DNA of 64,000 nucleotides from Syngnathus acus (GCF_901709675.1 NC_051087.1:7123319-7187318); one strand, 5' to 3'; counted from the first letter of the stretch, positions 14,301 through 38,611 are shown. Program-made: numbers and translations. The notes: generated by a model from the letters alone, not told the origin.

Positions 14301-17300
14301 CAAATGAACCATCAATGTCACTTGCCGGTCATAACATTTTATTTGTTACAAAGGGTGTCTCCAAGTCTCACTAATTCACTGGGCCATGCTTTGTCTGGTC
14401 CCTCACATAGGACCAGTTGTCTTGGATAACTCTGCCAGGGACATAAAGTCCCAGACAACTAAGCTCCAAGGATCATTGGGACGCACATACCGATAAAGCT
14501 GACAGAAAACAAAATGTAAGGAAGCATGTGCATCTCTTTCCGTAGGTATATGGAGTTTTTTCCTGTACCCTCCAACATCAGCACAGACTTCCTGTTTGAG
14601 AAAAGTGCCAACTACTTTCCCTCAGAGGAGTCCCCGCGGCGCGTCGCAGCTCTGCTGCCCAAGGCCAAGATAATCACCCTTCTCATCAATCCCTCGGATC
14701 GAGCCTACAGCTGGTACCAGGTGCATGCATACACAAATACAGAATAAACAACTTGGCCACTTCATTCGATTGAGATCAGATGTACAAGAGCTGTCAAATA
14801 AATTTTGCTTTTACAAAAACTAAGATGCTGTTGACAATGTCGGGGGAGTTGTCACTCTGTGCTTATTATATTATGTTGTTTAGCAACAGCACTCATACTC
14901 TCTAAATAGAAGTATAGATTGAGCGAAAAAAGAATAATATTGATTTAACTTCTGTATGGAGCTAAAAGTACGGGCTCTGAAATGCACTTGGGTGAAAAAG
15001 TAACATTGGATAGCTACTATTCTATTATTTACATTACAGTTTTTATAACTTGGACAATGAGAAAAAGATCTTTTGGACTTTTCATGTCCCTCATATTACA
15101 CGTCTCATGTTAAGTTAGTTCAACTTTTATGCTATCAAAACAAGGATTTGTTTTGTCAAATTGACTAAGAATAACAATTGAAAACACACACGTTAATTGT
15201 ATGTGTTTTTTCAAATGTGAGAATTTTTGAAATACCACAAGCTGGTGGTTGTTAGGCTGGCACATGACTCAAGAGATTCGCCAGACATCATTCTTGGAGA
15301 TGAAAAACAACAATCAATTTTCTTAAATTGGGGCATGGACGGGCAATATCTTGTTTCTCCAAATCAATTCCCATCACTATTAATGCTCCCCAATTCATGT
15401 TCTTCCATATCTGTTATCTCTGCCTCAGTCAATCAACATTCCAACCACAGTTGAGTTTTCATCTCTCTATTCACATTTTTTTTTCACACTGCTGTCACAG
15501 ACATCTATTTTGATAGGAGCGAGGATATATATTTATTTTTTAATTAGACATTAAAAATAAAAAACTGTCAAAAAAAGAAATACTCATGTATGCACATATG
15601 AGAAATCTTTAAGTGTACTTGTTTACTTCTCACCACAGCTAATAAGAGTTAATCATCCAACGATAATGCTCTCAACGCTATTTTTGTCACCCCAGCATCA
15701 GAGAGCTCACGAGGACCATGCGGCACTCCGCTTTACCTTCTACGATGTCATCAGCGCCAGGTCAGGCGCCCCGGCAGAACTGCGTTCCCTGCAGAACCGC
15801 TGTTTGAACCCTGGCCTGTATGCCACGCACCTTGAGAGATGGCTCACGTACTACCCTGCTAACCAGGTGCCTTATCCTTCTTGTTCAACATGCTTGTCTG
15901 TGTCACTGCATTTTAAAATATAAAAATTTCCAAATGCGATTATGGTATTGTTTTTTTTTTTCCTTATAGGTAATGATCATCGACGGCCATCAGCTGAGAG
16001 CAGACCCTGCTGCTGTCATGGATGAAGTCCAAAAGTTTTTGGGAGTCACTCCTCATTTCAACTACTCACAGGCTCTCACGTAAGTCACGCGTCCTTGACG
16101 TCCCATAAAGCAACACTTGACACTTTATGTGGACTAAAGAATCAAGCCGGTACACCCACGGGACATAATAATGGAAGAAAATGGAGTCGGTTCACCTTTG
16201 CAATTATTCGAACATGATTTAGGAGTGTGTGGGAGAACTGTGTCCATTCATCCAGACATATCTGATGTCAAATGACAGAACCTAATTAGCTAATTGAACC
16301 AAATTAACACATTTTTCTTGCAAGAATAATTTGCTACCTTTATCTCCTTAGCAACGCTCTCACACTCAACTTTCAAACAGCCTTGCTTCCGCAGGCAGCA
16401 TATTTTTGTCTCAAGCTGTGCGAATAAATATGAAGTTAATCCAGCTCACTGTGCCAGTCCAAATCACGACAAAAACAATAAAAATACACGAATGTTATAA
16501 GGTTCATTACACAGACTTTCACGTCTTTCACAGTCTATTTATTTATTGCCCTTTATAGTTGAGATTTGCATCCGCAAATGGGTTCATTTTAAAACAGTGA
16601 CGCATAAATACAAACATGGCACATGACTTAGAACCCACCTTAGATGTGTTTTTGAAGGAGTGGCACACATTTTAACAGATTTAAGTAGTATTTGTGATCT
16701 AATGATATCATATGATAAATCTTGCCCACTTGGCATTTTTGCTGACTTAAATCCCAATGAGAGGAAAGCTGCTCAGATTTGGCCCAATTATCAACTCCAT
16801 TCGCATTTGATCTCATGGCCCTCCGTTTCATTGATCTTTTTGCATTCTAATACAACTCAAAAGAGGTTATTTGCACTCTTTTTCACCCTTTAAGAATTGG
16901 AGAATTGAATATCTAGGCCCTCCGTTTCATTGATCTTTTTGCATTTTAATACAACTCAAAAGAGGTTATTTGAACTCTTTTGCACATTTTAACATGAGAG
17001 AATTACTAAACGGTTTATTAGTCAAGCATTGCTCATCAGAATGCAGCCTGTCTCTCTTCTCCAGACAGGGGTGTCTCAAGTTTTGTACATGGGGACAGAG
17101 AGCGCCTCTGTCAAAGATAGCAGACTGACATGCATATAAAATAATGTGCAAAGAGATGCATCTTGACAGGAGTGTGACAAAGTGTGTGTGTATGTCAATG
17201 TGTGTATGCATGGTGGGGAGCACAAAGACAGTCACCAAAAAAAAAAGCACGTTTTTTTTTTTTTGTCTTGTTCTTTTGACATGGCAGCAGCCTGACAGCT

Positions 17301-19529
17301 CCTCAACAACAAAGCCTTTTTATTTAATCTTTTCTTCCTCCTGTCTTGTTAAATGGAGAAAAATAACTCTTGATGAGAACACCAAGTGATGCATGAAGAT
17401 AACCAGTAATATTTGCGTCTTTCAGTCACATCTACGTTTGCCAAAGAGCAGGGCTGGGAAACACAAGGAAATTACTGGCACCTCCAAATGTCTAATAAAA
17501 ACAGATTAATAGTGTTTTCTTGGATTTGGAAAAATCATTATTTTAGTCTCAATAAGATGTGGAGGGTCCCCAAATTACTATTAATACAAATAACGTAGTA
17601 TATAACTAGTGACAGGAAAATGAAGCTTCATGAAGCACTTATCTAATTTTTCCTCCTCTTGATGGTCTTGAAGTAAATTACATTTCCACTGCATCTTCAA
17701 ACCAAGAGTGTCACCCTGAGGAGTAAAGAAATATGACGTGTTTCACGAAGCTTCAAACTATATACTTTAGTTCTAGTAACTAAAGTACAATTAAAAGGTT
17801 CACTAATAATAAAATAATATGTCACAGCTCAGTACTGTATTCTTTTTAATTTACCAAAAGCAGGTATACTGTAGCTCGGTATAGCTTTTCCTATTGTAGC
17901 AGAATAATAATAATAATCCTGCTGTATGGATACTGTGCTGTAAAACAAAAGTTATACTGCACAGTATCCACTATTATGGCAGATGATGCTGCCATATGGA
18001 TACTGCATTGAAAAAGTCAATGATACGATACATTCTGATATTGATGTTGTGTCTCATATCTACTTAGTAAAGCACATAATGTACATTTCCTTCGCCCAGG
18101 CTGAGCAGTCCTTATTGGATCAACACCGAATAGTAGTGAGGACTCAGAGTTCATTTAGGTCAGGCAATTTCCCAGTTATAGACTTTCTGTTTCTTTCCAA
18201 GTGGTCTCTGCTTTAATAGAAAACATGCCTCAATTGTCTGGTTTATCATTATCTTCAACAAATACAAAATGCTGTTAATTGGCAATCATGAATGGGTCAA
18301 ATGATCTGATTTGTCTACATCTGTTGTAATTTATCACTTTAGATTGTCCAGAGGCTGGTGAGTGTGAATATACGTTTGTTAAAATATTCCTCCTTATTTT
18401 TTTCCTATCTAGTTTTGATCCTCAAAAGGGATTCTGGTGCCAGCTCCTTGAAGGAGGAAAGACAAAGTGTTTGGGGAGGAGCAAAGGACGAAAGTATCCT
18501 CCTATGGAACCAGAGGTAAACACATTCACTCTGCCAACATTTCAACATTTATTGTGTATTGATTGAACGGTAGTGGGAAGGGTAGGTGGGGGGGGGTCTG
18601 CAATGTGACAGACAGTGACTGTCAACAGGCATCACTTCTCCCAGGGTGGTCAGTGTGCAGTAAACACAGCCAAAGTAACACATCATTAGGAACCCTCAGT
18701 AATGACACAACACCCTCGAGAGAGAGGCTGGGTGGTAAAATTAGGAGGTGAGAAGGAGAAAATCCAATCTATAAATCTTTGTCCAGGCCAGTGATTCTAC
18801 AGAGGGTGGCCAAATCACACATTTGCTCTCAAATGAAGATGAGTGCACATGGATTCAATCCATCTTTTACGTGCAGTCACACATGGCTAATGGGTGTAGC
18901 GTATTCACCTGTAATTAAACTGTGGGCCAGCAGCTTCAACATCAGGATTTATTCAATGACCATTTTAATAATGTTACTTCTTACTGAGATTGGAATAAGT
19001 CAATCATCATTTACTATATTTATTGTGCAGTGTAAATTGGTCTGCATTTATTTCTGCTCTTTGACTTTGGCTGGATTGTAGCAAGTATCAGTGTTCCTCC
19101 AGAGCTGTTGAGTCAAGGCACATTTGAAAAATCTTGCGGCGCACCAACAAATGACAAATGTCACAAGTATTGATATCCGGATGTAATGAATATGATGGCT
19201 GTAGTTCATAAATGCACTTCCCCCCAACTGAGTGACACCATCATATTAAGATGAAAAACAAGTGTGATGAGATATTCAATCAATCAATTTCACTTTATTT
19301 GTCCTTGAAATTGAAACCAATTACAAATATATATATTTTTGTCCAGGCTCGGGCATATCTGTCCAGGTACTACAGGGAACACAACGTGGAGTTGTCAAAG
19401 CTGTTGCATCGCCTCGGACAGCCTCTTCCCTCCTGGCTGAGAGAGGAGTTGCAGAAGGTCAGCCGCATTCGACTCACCCAAGCTCAGGCAGACAGACGGA
19501 CGGACGGATGGATTTTGAATTCAGAATAG
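1..19529 (+). CDS. ndst3: Heparan sulfate N-deacetylase/N-sulfotransferase, ndst3-like (partial, C-terminal half)
   Basis: This bifunctional type II Golgi enzyme removes N-acetyl groups from glucosamine in heparan sulfate precursors and N-sulfates the free amine with PAPS. Coding exons are 1-79, 4401-4529, 10266-10448, 11557-11653, 13405-13525, 14546-14720, 15696-15866, 15970-16079, 18413-18515 and 19347-19529, all with GT-AG borders and matching phases. About 450 codons are present. They cover the end of the N-deacetylase region and the whole sulfotransferase domain; the N-terminal half lies left of the window. Landmarks are the PAPS loop GPQKTGTTAL (the lysine equals Lys614 of NDST1), the His716-equivalent opening exon 15696, and the GRSKGRKYP lysine near the end. 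The exon at 13405 carries three apparent single-base deletions, and the C-terminus runs into a repeat. The paralogue is set mainly by linkage to prss12 and mettl14; ndst4 or ndst1 are less likely alternatives. Confidence 0.88.
80..4400. other. ndst3 intron; no gene seen
   Basis: AT-rich intron without recognisable coding exons. Short GT-rich tracts lie near 2310 and 2500-2530. The stretch about 3230-3450 has the even, low-repeat, TAAT-rich look of fish conserved non-coding DNA, but conservation cannot be judged from one sequence. Confidence 0.7.
4401..4529 (+). CDS. ndst3: ndst3 exon, end of deacetylase region
   Basis: Forty-three codons starting [20 protein letters not shown] and ending LFLTVLLNP. 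The acceptor is TTTTGCATAG and the donor GTAAGT; both ends are phase 0. The first codon is GTG, which is not a translation start. Confidence 0.93.
4801..4825. repeat. (CA)n microsatellite
   Basis: About twelve uninterrupted AC units in an ndst3 intron. Confidence 0.95.
7299..7374. repeat. (CA)n microsatellite, interrupted
   Basis: A run of AC units broken by CCAC and AACAC interruptions. Confidence 0.95.
7842..8027. repeat. (GGAT)n tetranucleotide array
   Basis: About 185 bp of GGAT/GATG units with GACG and GGTG variants, longest uninterrupted in 7926-7990. It abuts a 64-bp repeat core on its right side. Confidence 0.95.
8021..8084 (+). repeat. 64-bp dispersed repeat core, copy A
   Basis: The segment starting GATGGATTTGAATTCAGAAT and ending GGATGATGGGTCA recurs at 19507-19571 in the same orientation. 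By eye there are four substitutions and one inserted T. Both copies adjoin tetranucleotide arrays. Confidence 0.85.
8252..8307. repeat. (GT)28 microsatellite
   Basis: A near-perfect GT run of 56 bp in an ndst3 intron. Confidence 0.95.
10266..10448 (+). CDS. ndst3: ndst3 exon, inter-domain region
   Basis: Sixty-one codons starting [20 protein letters not shown] and ending PEQRDPQWQ. It links the deacetylase and sulfotransferase domains. The acceptor is CCTCCACAG, the donor GTGTGC, phase 0 at both ends. Confidence 0.93.
10449..11556. other. ndst3 intron with dispersed repeat
   Basis: No coding exon seen. Much of the interval 10863-11330 is a dispersed repeat, listed separately. Confidence 0.6.
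10863..11330. repeat. Degenerate dispersed repeat (probable retroelement 3' region)
   Basis: The left part (CAGAATCAG...CTTTATTGTCC...GAGGGAATTT) and the right part (CTTCAGGACCTCTCTGTAG...AATGAGTCCAGCTTG) resemble a family scattered through teleost genomes. This is recognised from memory; the class and exact ends are not established. Confidence 0.45.
11557..11653 (+). CDS. ndst3: ndst3 exon, start of sulfotransferase domain with PAPS loop
   Basis: Reads [20 protein letters not shown] followed by [12 protein letters not shown]. The PQKT lysine corresponds to Lys614 of NDST1, which contacts the sulfate donor. The exon ends with one base of a glycine codon before the donor GTGAGC, so GTTAL continues in the next exon. 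Confidence 0.92.
11654..13404. other. ndst3 intron; nothing recognised
   Basis: AT-rich sequence with no coding exon, tandem repeat or transposon end that I can identify. Confidence 0.6.
13405..13525 (+). CDS. ndst3: ndst3 exon with three apparent 1-bp deletions (frame-scrambled middle)
   Basis: The spliced frame is open across all 39 complete codons. It starts GTTAL and ends [12 protein letters not shown], both as expected for the family. The 24 residues between them are not NDST-like in this frame. The expected residues are present in other frames: [13 protein letters not shown] one frame over, then TYEEVQF in the third. Compared with the family one base is missing near 13417 (short T run), near 13468 (short A run) and near 13489 (T run), net minus three. 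The EE pair includes the equivalent of catalytic Glu642 of NDST1, so as written the base is lost. This is either a local assembly error or a real compensated lesion. Confidence 0.75.
14546..14720 (+). CDS. ndst3: ndst3 exon, sulfotransferase domain
   Basis: Completes the W codon, then reads [10 protein letters not shown] and [13 protein letters not shown], and ends [17 protein letters not shown]. The last stretch is the second (3'-phosphate) PAPS-binding element. The acceptor is TTTCCGTAG and the donor GTGCAT. Confidence 0.93.
15696..15866 (+). CDS. ndst3: ndst3 exon, contains His716 equivalent
   Basis: Fifty-seven codons starting [13 protein letters not shown] and ending [13 protein letters not shown]. 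The first histidine aligns with NDST1 His716, an active-site residue. It is followed by a short 103-bp intron. Confidence 0.93.
15970..16079 (+). CDS. ndst3: ndst3 exon, sulfotransferase domain
   Basis: Reads [20 protein letters not shown] then [16 protein letters not shown]. It ends two bases into a threonine codon at the donor GTAAGT. Confidence 0.92.
16818..17010. repeat. 98-bp direct tandem duplication, two copies
   Basis: The block beginning GGCCCTCCGTTTCATTGATC occurs at 16818 and again at 16916. The first 65 bases are nearly identical; divergence rises toward the end. Confidence 0.9.
17620..17756. repeat. Short inverted-repeat element (possible MITE)
   Basis: TGAAGCTTCATGAAGCA near 17622 is matched in inverse by TTTCACGAAGCTTCA near 17741. 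Target-site duplications are not clear. Confidence 0.3.
17927..17970. repeat. Perfect 12-bp inverted repeat with 20-nt loop
   Basis: TGGATACTGTGC at 17927-17938 is followed by GCACAGTATCCA at 17959-17970. Confidence 0.85.
18413..18515 (+). CDS. ndst3: ndst3 exon, substrate/PAPS-contact loop
   Basis: Reads [20 protein letters not shown] then [14 protein letters not shown]. The cysteine pair (WCQ, KCLG) and the SKGRKYP lysine are family signatures of the sulfotransferase fold. The acceptor is CCTATCTAG and the donor GTAAAC. Confidence 0.93.
19347..19529 (+). CDS. ndst3: ndst3 terminal exon with repeat-derived C-terminus
   Basis: Reads [20 protein letters not shown] and [16 protein letters not shown], the normal NDST ending. 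Reading then continues about 22 more residues through a GACA/GACG microsatellite and into a 64-65 bp dispersed repeat, where the TAG stop lies at 19527-19529. Most family members, as I recall them, stop within a few residues of the LQKV position. A related sequence lies at 8021-8084. Confidence 0.88.
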   Translation, partial: ARAYLSRYYREHNVELSKLLHRLGQPLPSWLREELQKVSRIRLTQAQADRRTDGWILNSE

Positions 19530-19690
19530 CCCCCTCGGCCCCAATAGATGTAAATAGAGGATGATGGGTCAGACAGACAGACTGACTGATTGATCGACCA
19601 ACTCACCGACTGACTGACAGACGGATTCAGAGACAGATGGACAGACAGACCGACAATGAGCGGGTGGACAGATCGACAGACAGACAGCTA
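19485..19690. repeat. Degenerate (GACA/GACG/GACT)n tetranucleotide tract
   Basis: GACA-type units run from the last codons of ndst3 into its 3' UTR. They are split by the 64-65 bp repeat core at 19507-19571. Confidence 0.9.
19507..19571 (+). repeat. 64-bp dispersed repeat core, copy B (contains ndst3 stop codon)
   Basis: Second copy of the core seen at 8021-8084, with one extra T. The TAG within CAGAATAGCC is the ndst3 stop, so the final residues (GWILNSE) are repeat-encoded. Confidence 0.85.
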
Positions 19691-20850
19691 AAGTATATTC
19701 ATAGCTAAAGCCTGAATGTCTTTTTTATATTGTGAAGTGCAACTTACTTTTCTACCCTTCTTTACCCTTTCCTCTGCCCACATCCATTCGTTCTTTACCT
19801 CTTTCTTAAGGTTAGATAACCTTTGCATCCATGAGCCGGCGTTAAAGGCTACAGGTGAAACAGTACGGAGCAAACCTGGAGCATCGACCCTCAGACGCAC
19901 TCTCCAGCGAACCCCGAGGGCAAGACGAGGAACGTGAGGCCTTGTTTCACACCTCTGAAAGGCAAAGAAGTGAAGAGAGAGCAATGAAATTGGAACAGTT
20001 GGGCTGGGGTGAAAGGATGAATGGTTGGAGCGGCTTGAAAGTCACTGAGGACAAAGAGTTCATCAAAGTAGAACTCTCACGCAGACCTGCAGTAAGGTTT
20101 TGTGTGATTTTCACCTTTAATTTATCACACCGGAACAGCGCTGGTCAGCTGTGTGAACCCCGTCATGTGCACTACTTCTTCAAAGATAAAATGAAAGAAA
20201 AAAAGATGGAAAAAAACCCCACACAAAATCCCTTTCGTTTCTCGTGTTGTTCCTGCCACATTAGGAATACGAAGAAGGGGCATCGTCTCAGGGTGTGTGG
20301 CCGCCTGTTGTTTGATTTTCTTTGAGTTTGTTTGTTCAGAGTGAAAGTAGTTGCTAGTAGATCTGGCAGCCTCGTTCACTTCAGAGATGTCACCCCAGGC
20401 TGTCTCCAGAAAATAAGAAGTGGGAAGGCGCGTTGAGGTAAGAGGTCTGTACGTTACTTTCTAGCATGAAGAAGAAAATGGCGCAATCTACAAGGTTGGT
20501 GGTGTCATTGCTGAAGACAGCAGCAAAGGCAATTGACCAAAACGAGCGGACGGAACGCGTATGATGCCTGGTTGTCCCCCCCTCATCCCCGACCCCCTCC
20601 TTATAAGTTGTTTACCTTCAGTTTTATGACAACGATCTTAAAATGTCAAAAATAAAAACCAAAATTAAAAGAAATGCATACATTGGAACTGGTTTGTGTT
20701 TTCTTGCTGTCGTGTTTGCAGCATGGAGTCACCATACCATGAATGAAAGAGATTGCAGAGGTTCAAACTGTTGTCAAAGTTGGATTGTTTTCATCGTAAA
20801 ATATGAACTTTTTGTGAGAAGCCTTGAATAAAATGAAAGAATACGAGAAG
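19530..20850 (+). other. ndst3: ndst3 3' UTR and polyadenylation signal (candidate)
   Basis: After the stop codon there is a degenerate GACA/GACT tract, then non-coding sequence. An AATAAA at 20827-20832 is the first good polyadenylation signal on this strand. The open frame around 19855-20325 has no recognisable protein content. Confidence 0.45.
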
Positions 20851-22961
20851 GATTTAAAGACAAAGCAGGAGAAATGAAACAAGGCAGCTATGAAAAAGCC
20901 ATTGCTTGTAAAATGGAAGGAGAGCGAGTGATAAAGGAGTTCGGAAATGTTACCCAGCAGTTGATAGAATCTGTTTACTCCATAGACTCACCGGCCACAG
21001 TATTAGGTACACCTAAACAATCTATCAAAAATTCCACCTTTACAAGCATTATAATGTTCAGTTTTGACAGTCTTCGAGGGATATCGATTTGTTATTTTTA
21101 TTCAGGGTACAGCATCTGTATTGATCTGTTTTTTGGGGAACCTTGTTTAGATTACTTTTAAATCCATTTTACGTTGTTATCTTGTTAATGTCTTGTAAAC
21201 AGTTTTTGTTTCATCCTGTTTTTCCTGTTGAGCCTTTATTATAATAGCCTTTATTATAATTCATATTTGCTCGATAATCGGTACAACTATTGTTGTGGAA
21301 GTTCCATACAGTGTTTTGTTGAATATCACTCTCAGTGAAACACAAAAAGGAAATCTACAATCACAGAATTGTTATATCATATTCATATTCATAGAATCAT
21401 ATTATTCAAAATTTTTTGACAAAAAACCTTTATACACTCCACAGCCACCAGGTTGCTGTGAGGATCACATGAATACCCTGCAGGTCTTATCTAAAAATAG
21501 CTCAACAAAAAGTCAGCAGTGATGGCACAATTATTTCACAATTGTGCATCAAACCAGTGACCCTTGGGTCAATCAGTACCCACAACAGTGTAGATAACCA
21601 GATGGGGGCGCTCTTGTGCAACACTGAAAATGATTGTCACATCAGAGATTGATTTTTATTGAGGGATCAAAGACATTATCACAGAATTCCACATTTGCAA
21701 AAGAGGTCATAGAGCCACACAAGGCAACTGTCAGCTTGTCGTCGTCACGCTCACTCCCATTTTTAAATGTGTTACCATGTTTGCCCGTTCGACTAAATGG
21801 GGAATTTGAAAATGGCAGCTATTCCTGTACACAAGGTGTCACATAGCAATGACATAGAGAGAAGGAAACACAGACTGAGACAATGTGTGTGTGTACATGT
21901 GTGTGTGTGTGTGGGGGGGGGGGGGGGTCCATATATTATCTGTTCATGTATTTTGCAGCAAGAAGCAGAAAGAGCTTCCATCAGCCACACCCCTTCATTG
22001 TCGTAATATCTGTCACCTGCTCCCTCTTGTTATCTGATGTATTTAAATCGTGTGTTTCTCCCGGCGGTGTTTAGTGTTGTCTCCTGTCTGTTCCTTGTGT
22101 GCCTGTGCTGCTCTTTCGTTTTCCCCCTGGTCTTGTGTGGAGGCTCACGGGCAGAATCTGTTCCCTGTCTGAGTGAACTTCTGCATTTGGTTGCGCTTGC
22201 TCCACTCATTTGTGACATGGCTAAACTAGATTAAGCTTATCCACCAACATAATTCCTTGGTGGCACAACGCCACCAGCGCTTAAGTTTTGCACAATGGTT
22301 TGGCCTAAGTGTAAACCAGCAAACAGGTAAGTTTTTTTTAACAAAAACTCAATTTATTAATAAACAGTACAATACATTGAAACAAAATCATTCATCAAAA
22401 TAAGGAGCCAGCATTCATACTTTTTCAAGTGTATCAGATTGTCCCATTGTGAATAAATTCTTCCAGCACTACCAGGAAGTCAATATGTAAAAATTATAAT
22501 ACAGGTAGAAATACTAATATGTGCTTTGATTTTTAGTCATGTTTGATCCTGTTTAAGACAAACACTGTTAGGTTATGATGCCCTGAAAAATGTGACAGCA
22601 ATTTTAAAATGACCAACAAATGAAATGACGCGGTTCACTTGGTCAGACAAGCGAGCACAAAAAGCGCAGACGATTGAGTGCAAATCTGCAGAAACTTGTG
22701 CAATCAGTTCACGCATGCATGCTTTAGTACCTGTGGTCCCGTTAAACATTAATAGACATCACAAAATGTTAGAATACAACTTAATGACAAAATACAGAAC
22801 ATTAAAAATACATTTTTATACACAGAATTGTATTTTGCGGCCTGTGTGAATAAGTGCTTATGATGAAGACATGCTTTTGTGGAGCAAAAAAGCTGACATG
22901 TCCTTTTTTTTTTTTTTGGGTCATGTGACCCTCATTCATCTCACCAGCCTGAGTGAATTAA
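20851..22961. other. Intergenic region between convergent ndst3 and prss12
   Basis: No gene recognised. It contains a GT tract followed by a 15-base G run (21913-21927). The interval 22005-22260 has a repeat-like look but was not classified. The 3' UTR of prss12 should lie in its right part. Confidence 0.5.
21883..21927. repeat. (GT)n tract followed by (G)15
   Basis: GT units up to about 21912 lead directly into an uninterrupted run of fifteen G at 21913-21927. Confidence 0.9.
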
Positions 22962-36915
<13,954 letters not shown>

Positions 36916-37263
36916 GCCGGGGATCTGACGCTTGGATCCCGGAGGTTTGCACAGGCGGGAATCCCATCAGCTGAGAAGAACCAATTGCTTCCTAGCCAGA
37001 CGCATCACCCTGCATGGCGTGGGACGGGAGGGAGTGTAGGGTGGTGGGGTGGGAGCAGATCAATGAAGCTGCATTACAGTGCTATACATGCGTGGGAAGA
37101 AGACACTGTACACAAATTATAAAGCAAATGGTGCATGCCTTCAAACATTTGCCAAGTCCGCAAAAGCACTGAGAGCCATTCATTAAATTACTAATTTCAC
37201 TTGATGTTTTTTTCACAAGGGCCTCAAATCCTTTTCTTGTTCCATGTTTGCATGCTCACATGT

Positions 37264-37395
37264 TAGAGCGACTATAAAACGAAGACACCTGCATGTACAA
37301 ACAAGTATTGAATGTCACAATTGCACAACTTAGAGCACTTATAAAACTGAGACACCTGCATGTACAAACAAGAATCAAATATCACAATTACACAA
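37264..37395. repeat. 67-bp tandem duplication, two copies
   Basis: Blocks starting TAGAGCGACTATAAAACGAA (near 37264) and TAGAGCACTTATAAAACTGA (37331) share AGACACCTGCATGTACAAAC and a CACAATT(G/A)CACAA end. Confidence 0.9.
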
Positions 37396-37548
37396 AATGG
37401 TTGCTATTGTGAATAAAAAATACAAACCCCAATTCCAGTGCATTTGGGGTCGGGTGGGTCTTTACCTCTTCTTCCCAGAGGACATGACGTTCATGATTCC
37501 TTAAAACAATTTGAAATGTTAGTATTAGGTGTAAATAGATGAATACAT

Positions 37549-37688
37549 ACTCACGCACACACGCACGCACGCACGCACGACATACATACGCACGCGCGCA
37601 CACACCCACCAATAAATAAATAAATAAATAAATAAATAAATTAATTAATAAATTAATTAATTAATTAATTAATTATTTAATTAATTAA
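37549..37688. repeat. Compound microsatellite: (CACG)n then (AATA/ATTA)n
   Basis: Alternating purine-pyrimidine CACG/CGCG sequence to about 37608 is followed by AATA units and then ATTA units. Confidence 0.95.
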
Positions 37689-38545
37689 GAGCGTTTTGAA
37701 CTACCATAATGGCCAACTGTGAAACGATTTATGGTAGTAGGATAAGTAATGTAGTAGAAAATGAAAAGAAAGAAAAAAACACGCTGTTGACAATGATAAG
37801 GAATCCTGGCCCTGTCTGAACTGAAGTTTCTGGAGGATTAAAAATAAGGTACATTGACTACATTTACTACGTTTATTGGGGAGGGGTATTTGGATGGAGT
37901 TTTCTTACATGCCTATCTTATTTCAGATTGTTACTTCGCCTAATGTAGGCCTGTAGCATCTTGATAACATGTAACATAACATCTGTTGTTTACTGTAAGG
38001 TTGACTGCACGGTCAAAAGCGGCAGAATATTTTCATTGAGTGGACAGTATGCAGCTCTGTACACTTATGATTTACAGAGACGCGTGTTTTTTCATTGGTG
38101 GAGAAAAGCCGGCGGTGTACGTCATAATATCGACGCCCAATGAGATGATGTCTACATGTGAGTGCTTATTTTACTTACAAGCTGTGCTGAAATACACTCG
38201 GGTGGGCGGTGTCTTCATTTGATACTTCTCTGTTGTGAATACAGTTTTGTTGGTATTAGCACATGGACAACACGTGTTACATAAAGACAATAAATCAATT
38301 TATTAATTTATAGAAATTGAAATAAAAACGAACACCGTGTTTTTGTGGTACTTAAAAACAACAAACCCGCCGCCCCTCTATTTCAATCAGACGCGCCGGT
38401 GTGTATAACGAGCACTTCCACAGTATTCCACGCGCGTAGCAAACATTAGCTGAATGTTTGCTTGCTTGCTTGGTAGCAACCTACTTCTATAAACATTCCA
38501 ATGAATTAAATGTGGCTTAGGTTAGAAAACTAAGAAACTGACGAA

Positions 38546-38611
38546 ATGAATAGTCGATTGCAGGAAATCCGCGAGCGACAAAAACTTAGGCGGCAGCTTT
38601 TAGCCCAACAG
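38546..38611 (+). CDS. mettl14: mettl14 exon 1 (start codon; GC donor)
   Basis: Twenty-two codons starting at ATG 38546, ending LLAQQ. The donor is CAG|GCAAGT, a GC site. The nearby GT (GCAA|GTAAGC) would bring a TGA in four codons later, so the GC site is the one that keeps AQQ-LGAES. Confidence 0.92.

Larger units (their letters stand above)
16080..18412. other. ndst3 intron with local duplication and palindromes
   Basis: No coding exon seen. It contains a 98-bp tandem duplication (16818-17010), a weak inverted repeat around AAGCTTCA motifs (17620-17756) and a perfect 12-bp hairpin (17927-17970). Confidence 0.6.
36916..38545. promoter_or_regulatory. Divergent intergenic region of prss12 and mettl14
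   Basis: The two start codons face away from each other across 1.6 kb, so both promoters must lie here unless upstream non-coding exons exist. The region holds a 67-bp tandem duplication (37264-37395), a CACG/CA tract (37549-37608) and an AATA/ATTA array (37611-37688). No TATA box was assigned with confidence. Confidence 0.5.

Noticed and set aside
19688-20379. Open frames after the ndst3 stop (up to 156 residues)
   Set aside because: Low-complexity content with no family features; the position fits a 3' UTR.
22005-22260. Possible LTR or other repeat end (CTGTCACCTGCTCCCTCTTG... ATTTAAATCGTGTGTTTCTC)
   Set aside because: It looks like sequence common in fish repeats, but no boundaries or partner repeat could be found in the window.
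36916-38545. SNHG8-like or other small RNA host gene next to prss12
   Set aside because: Human has SNHG8 in this neighbourhood, but no snoRNA box pattern was recognisable here or on the ndst3 side.
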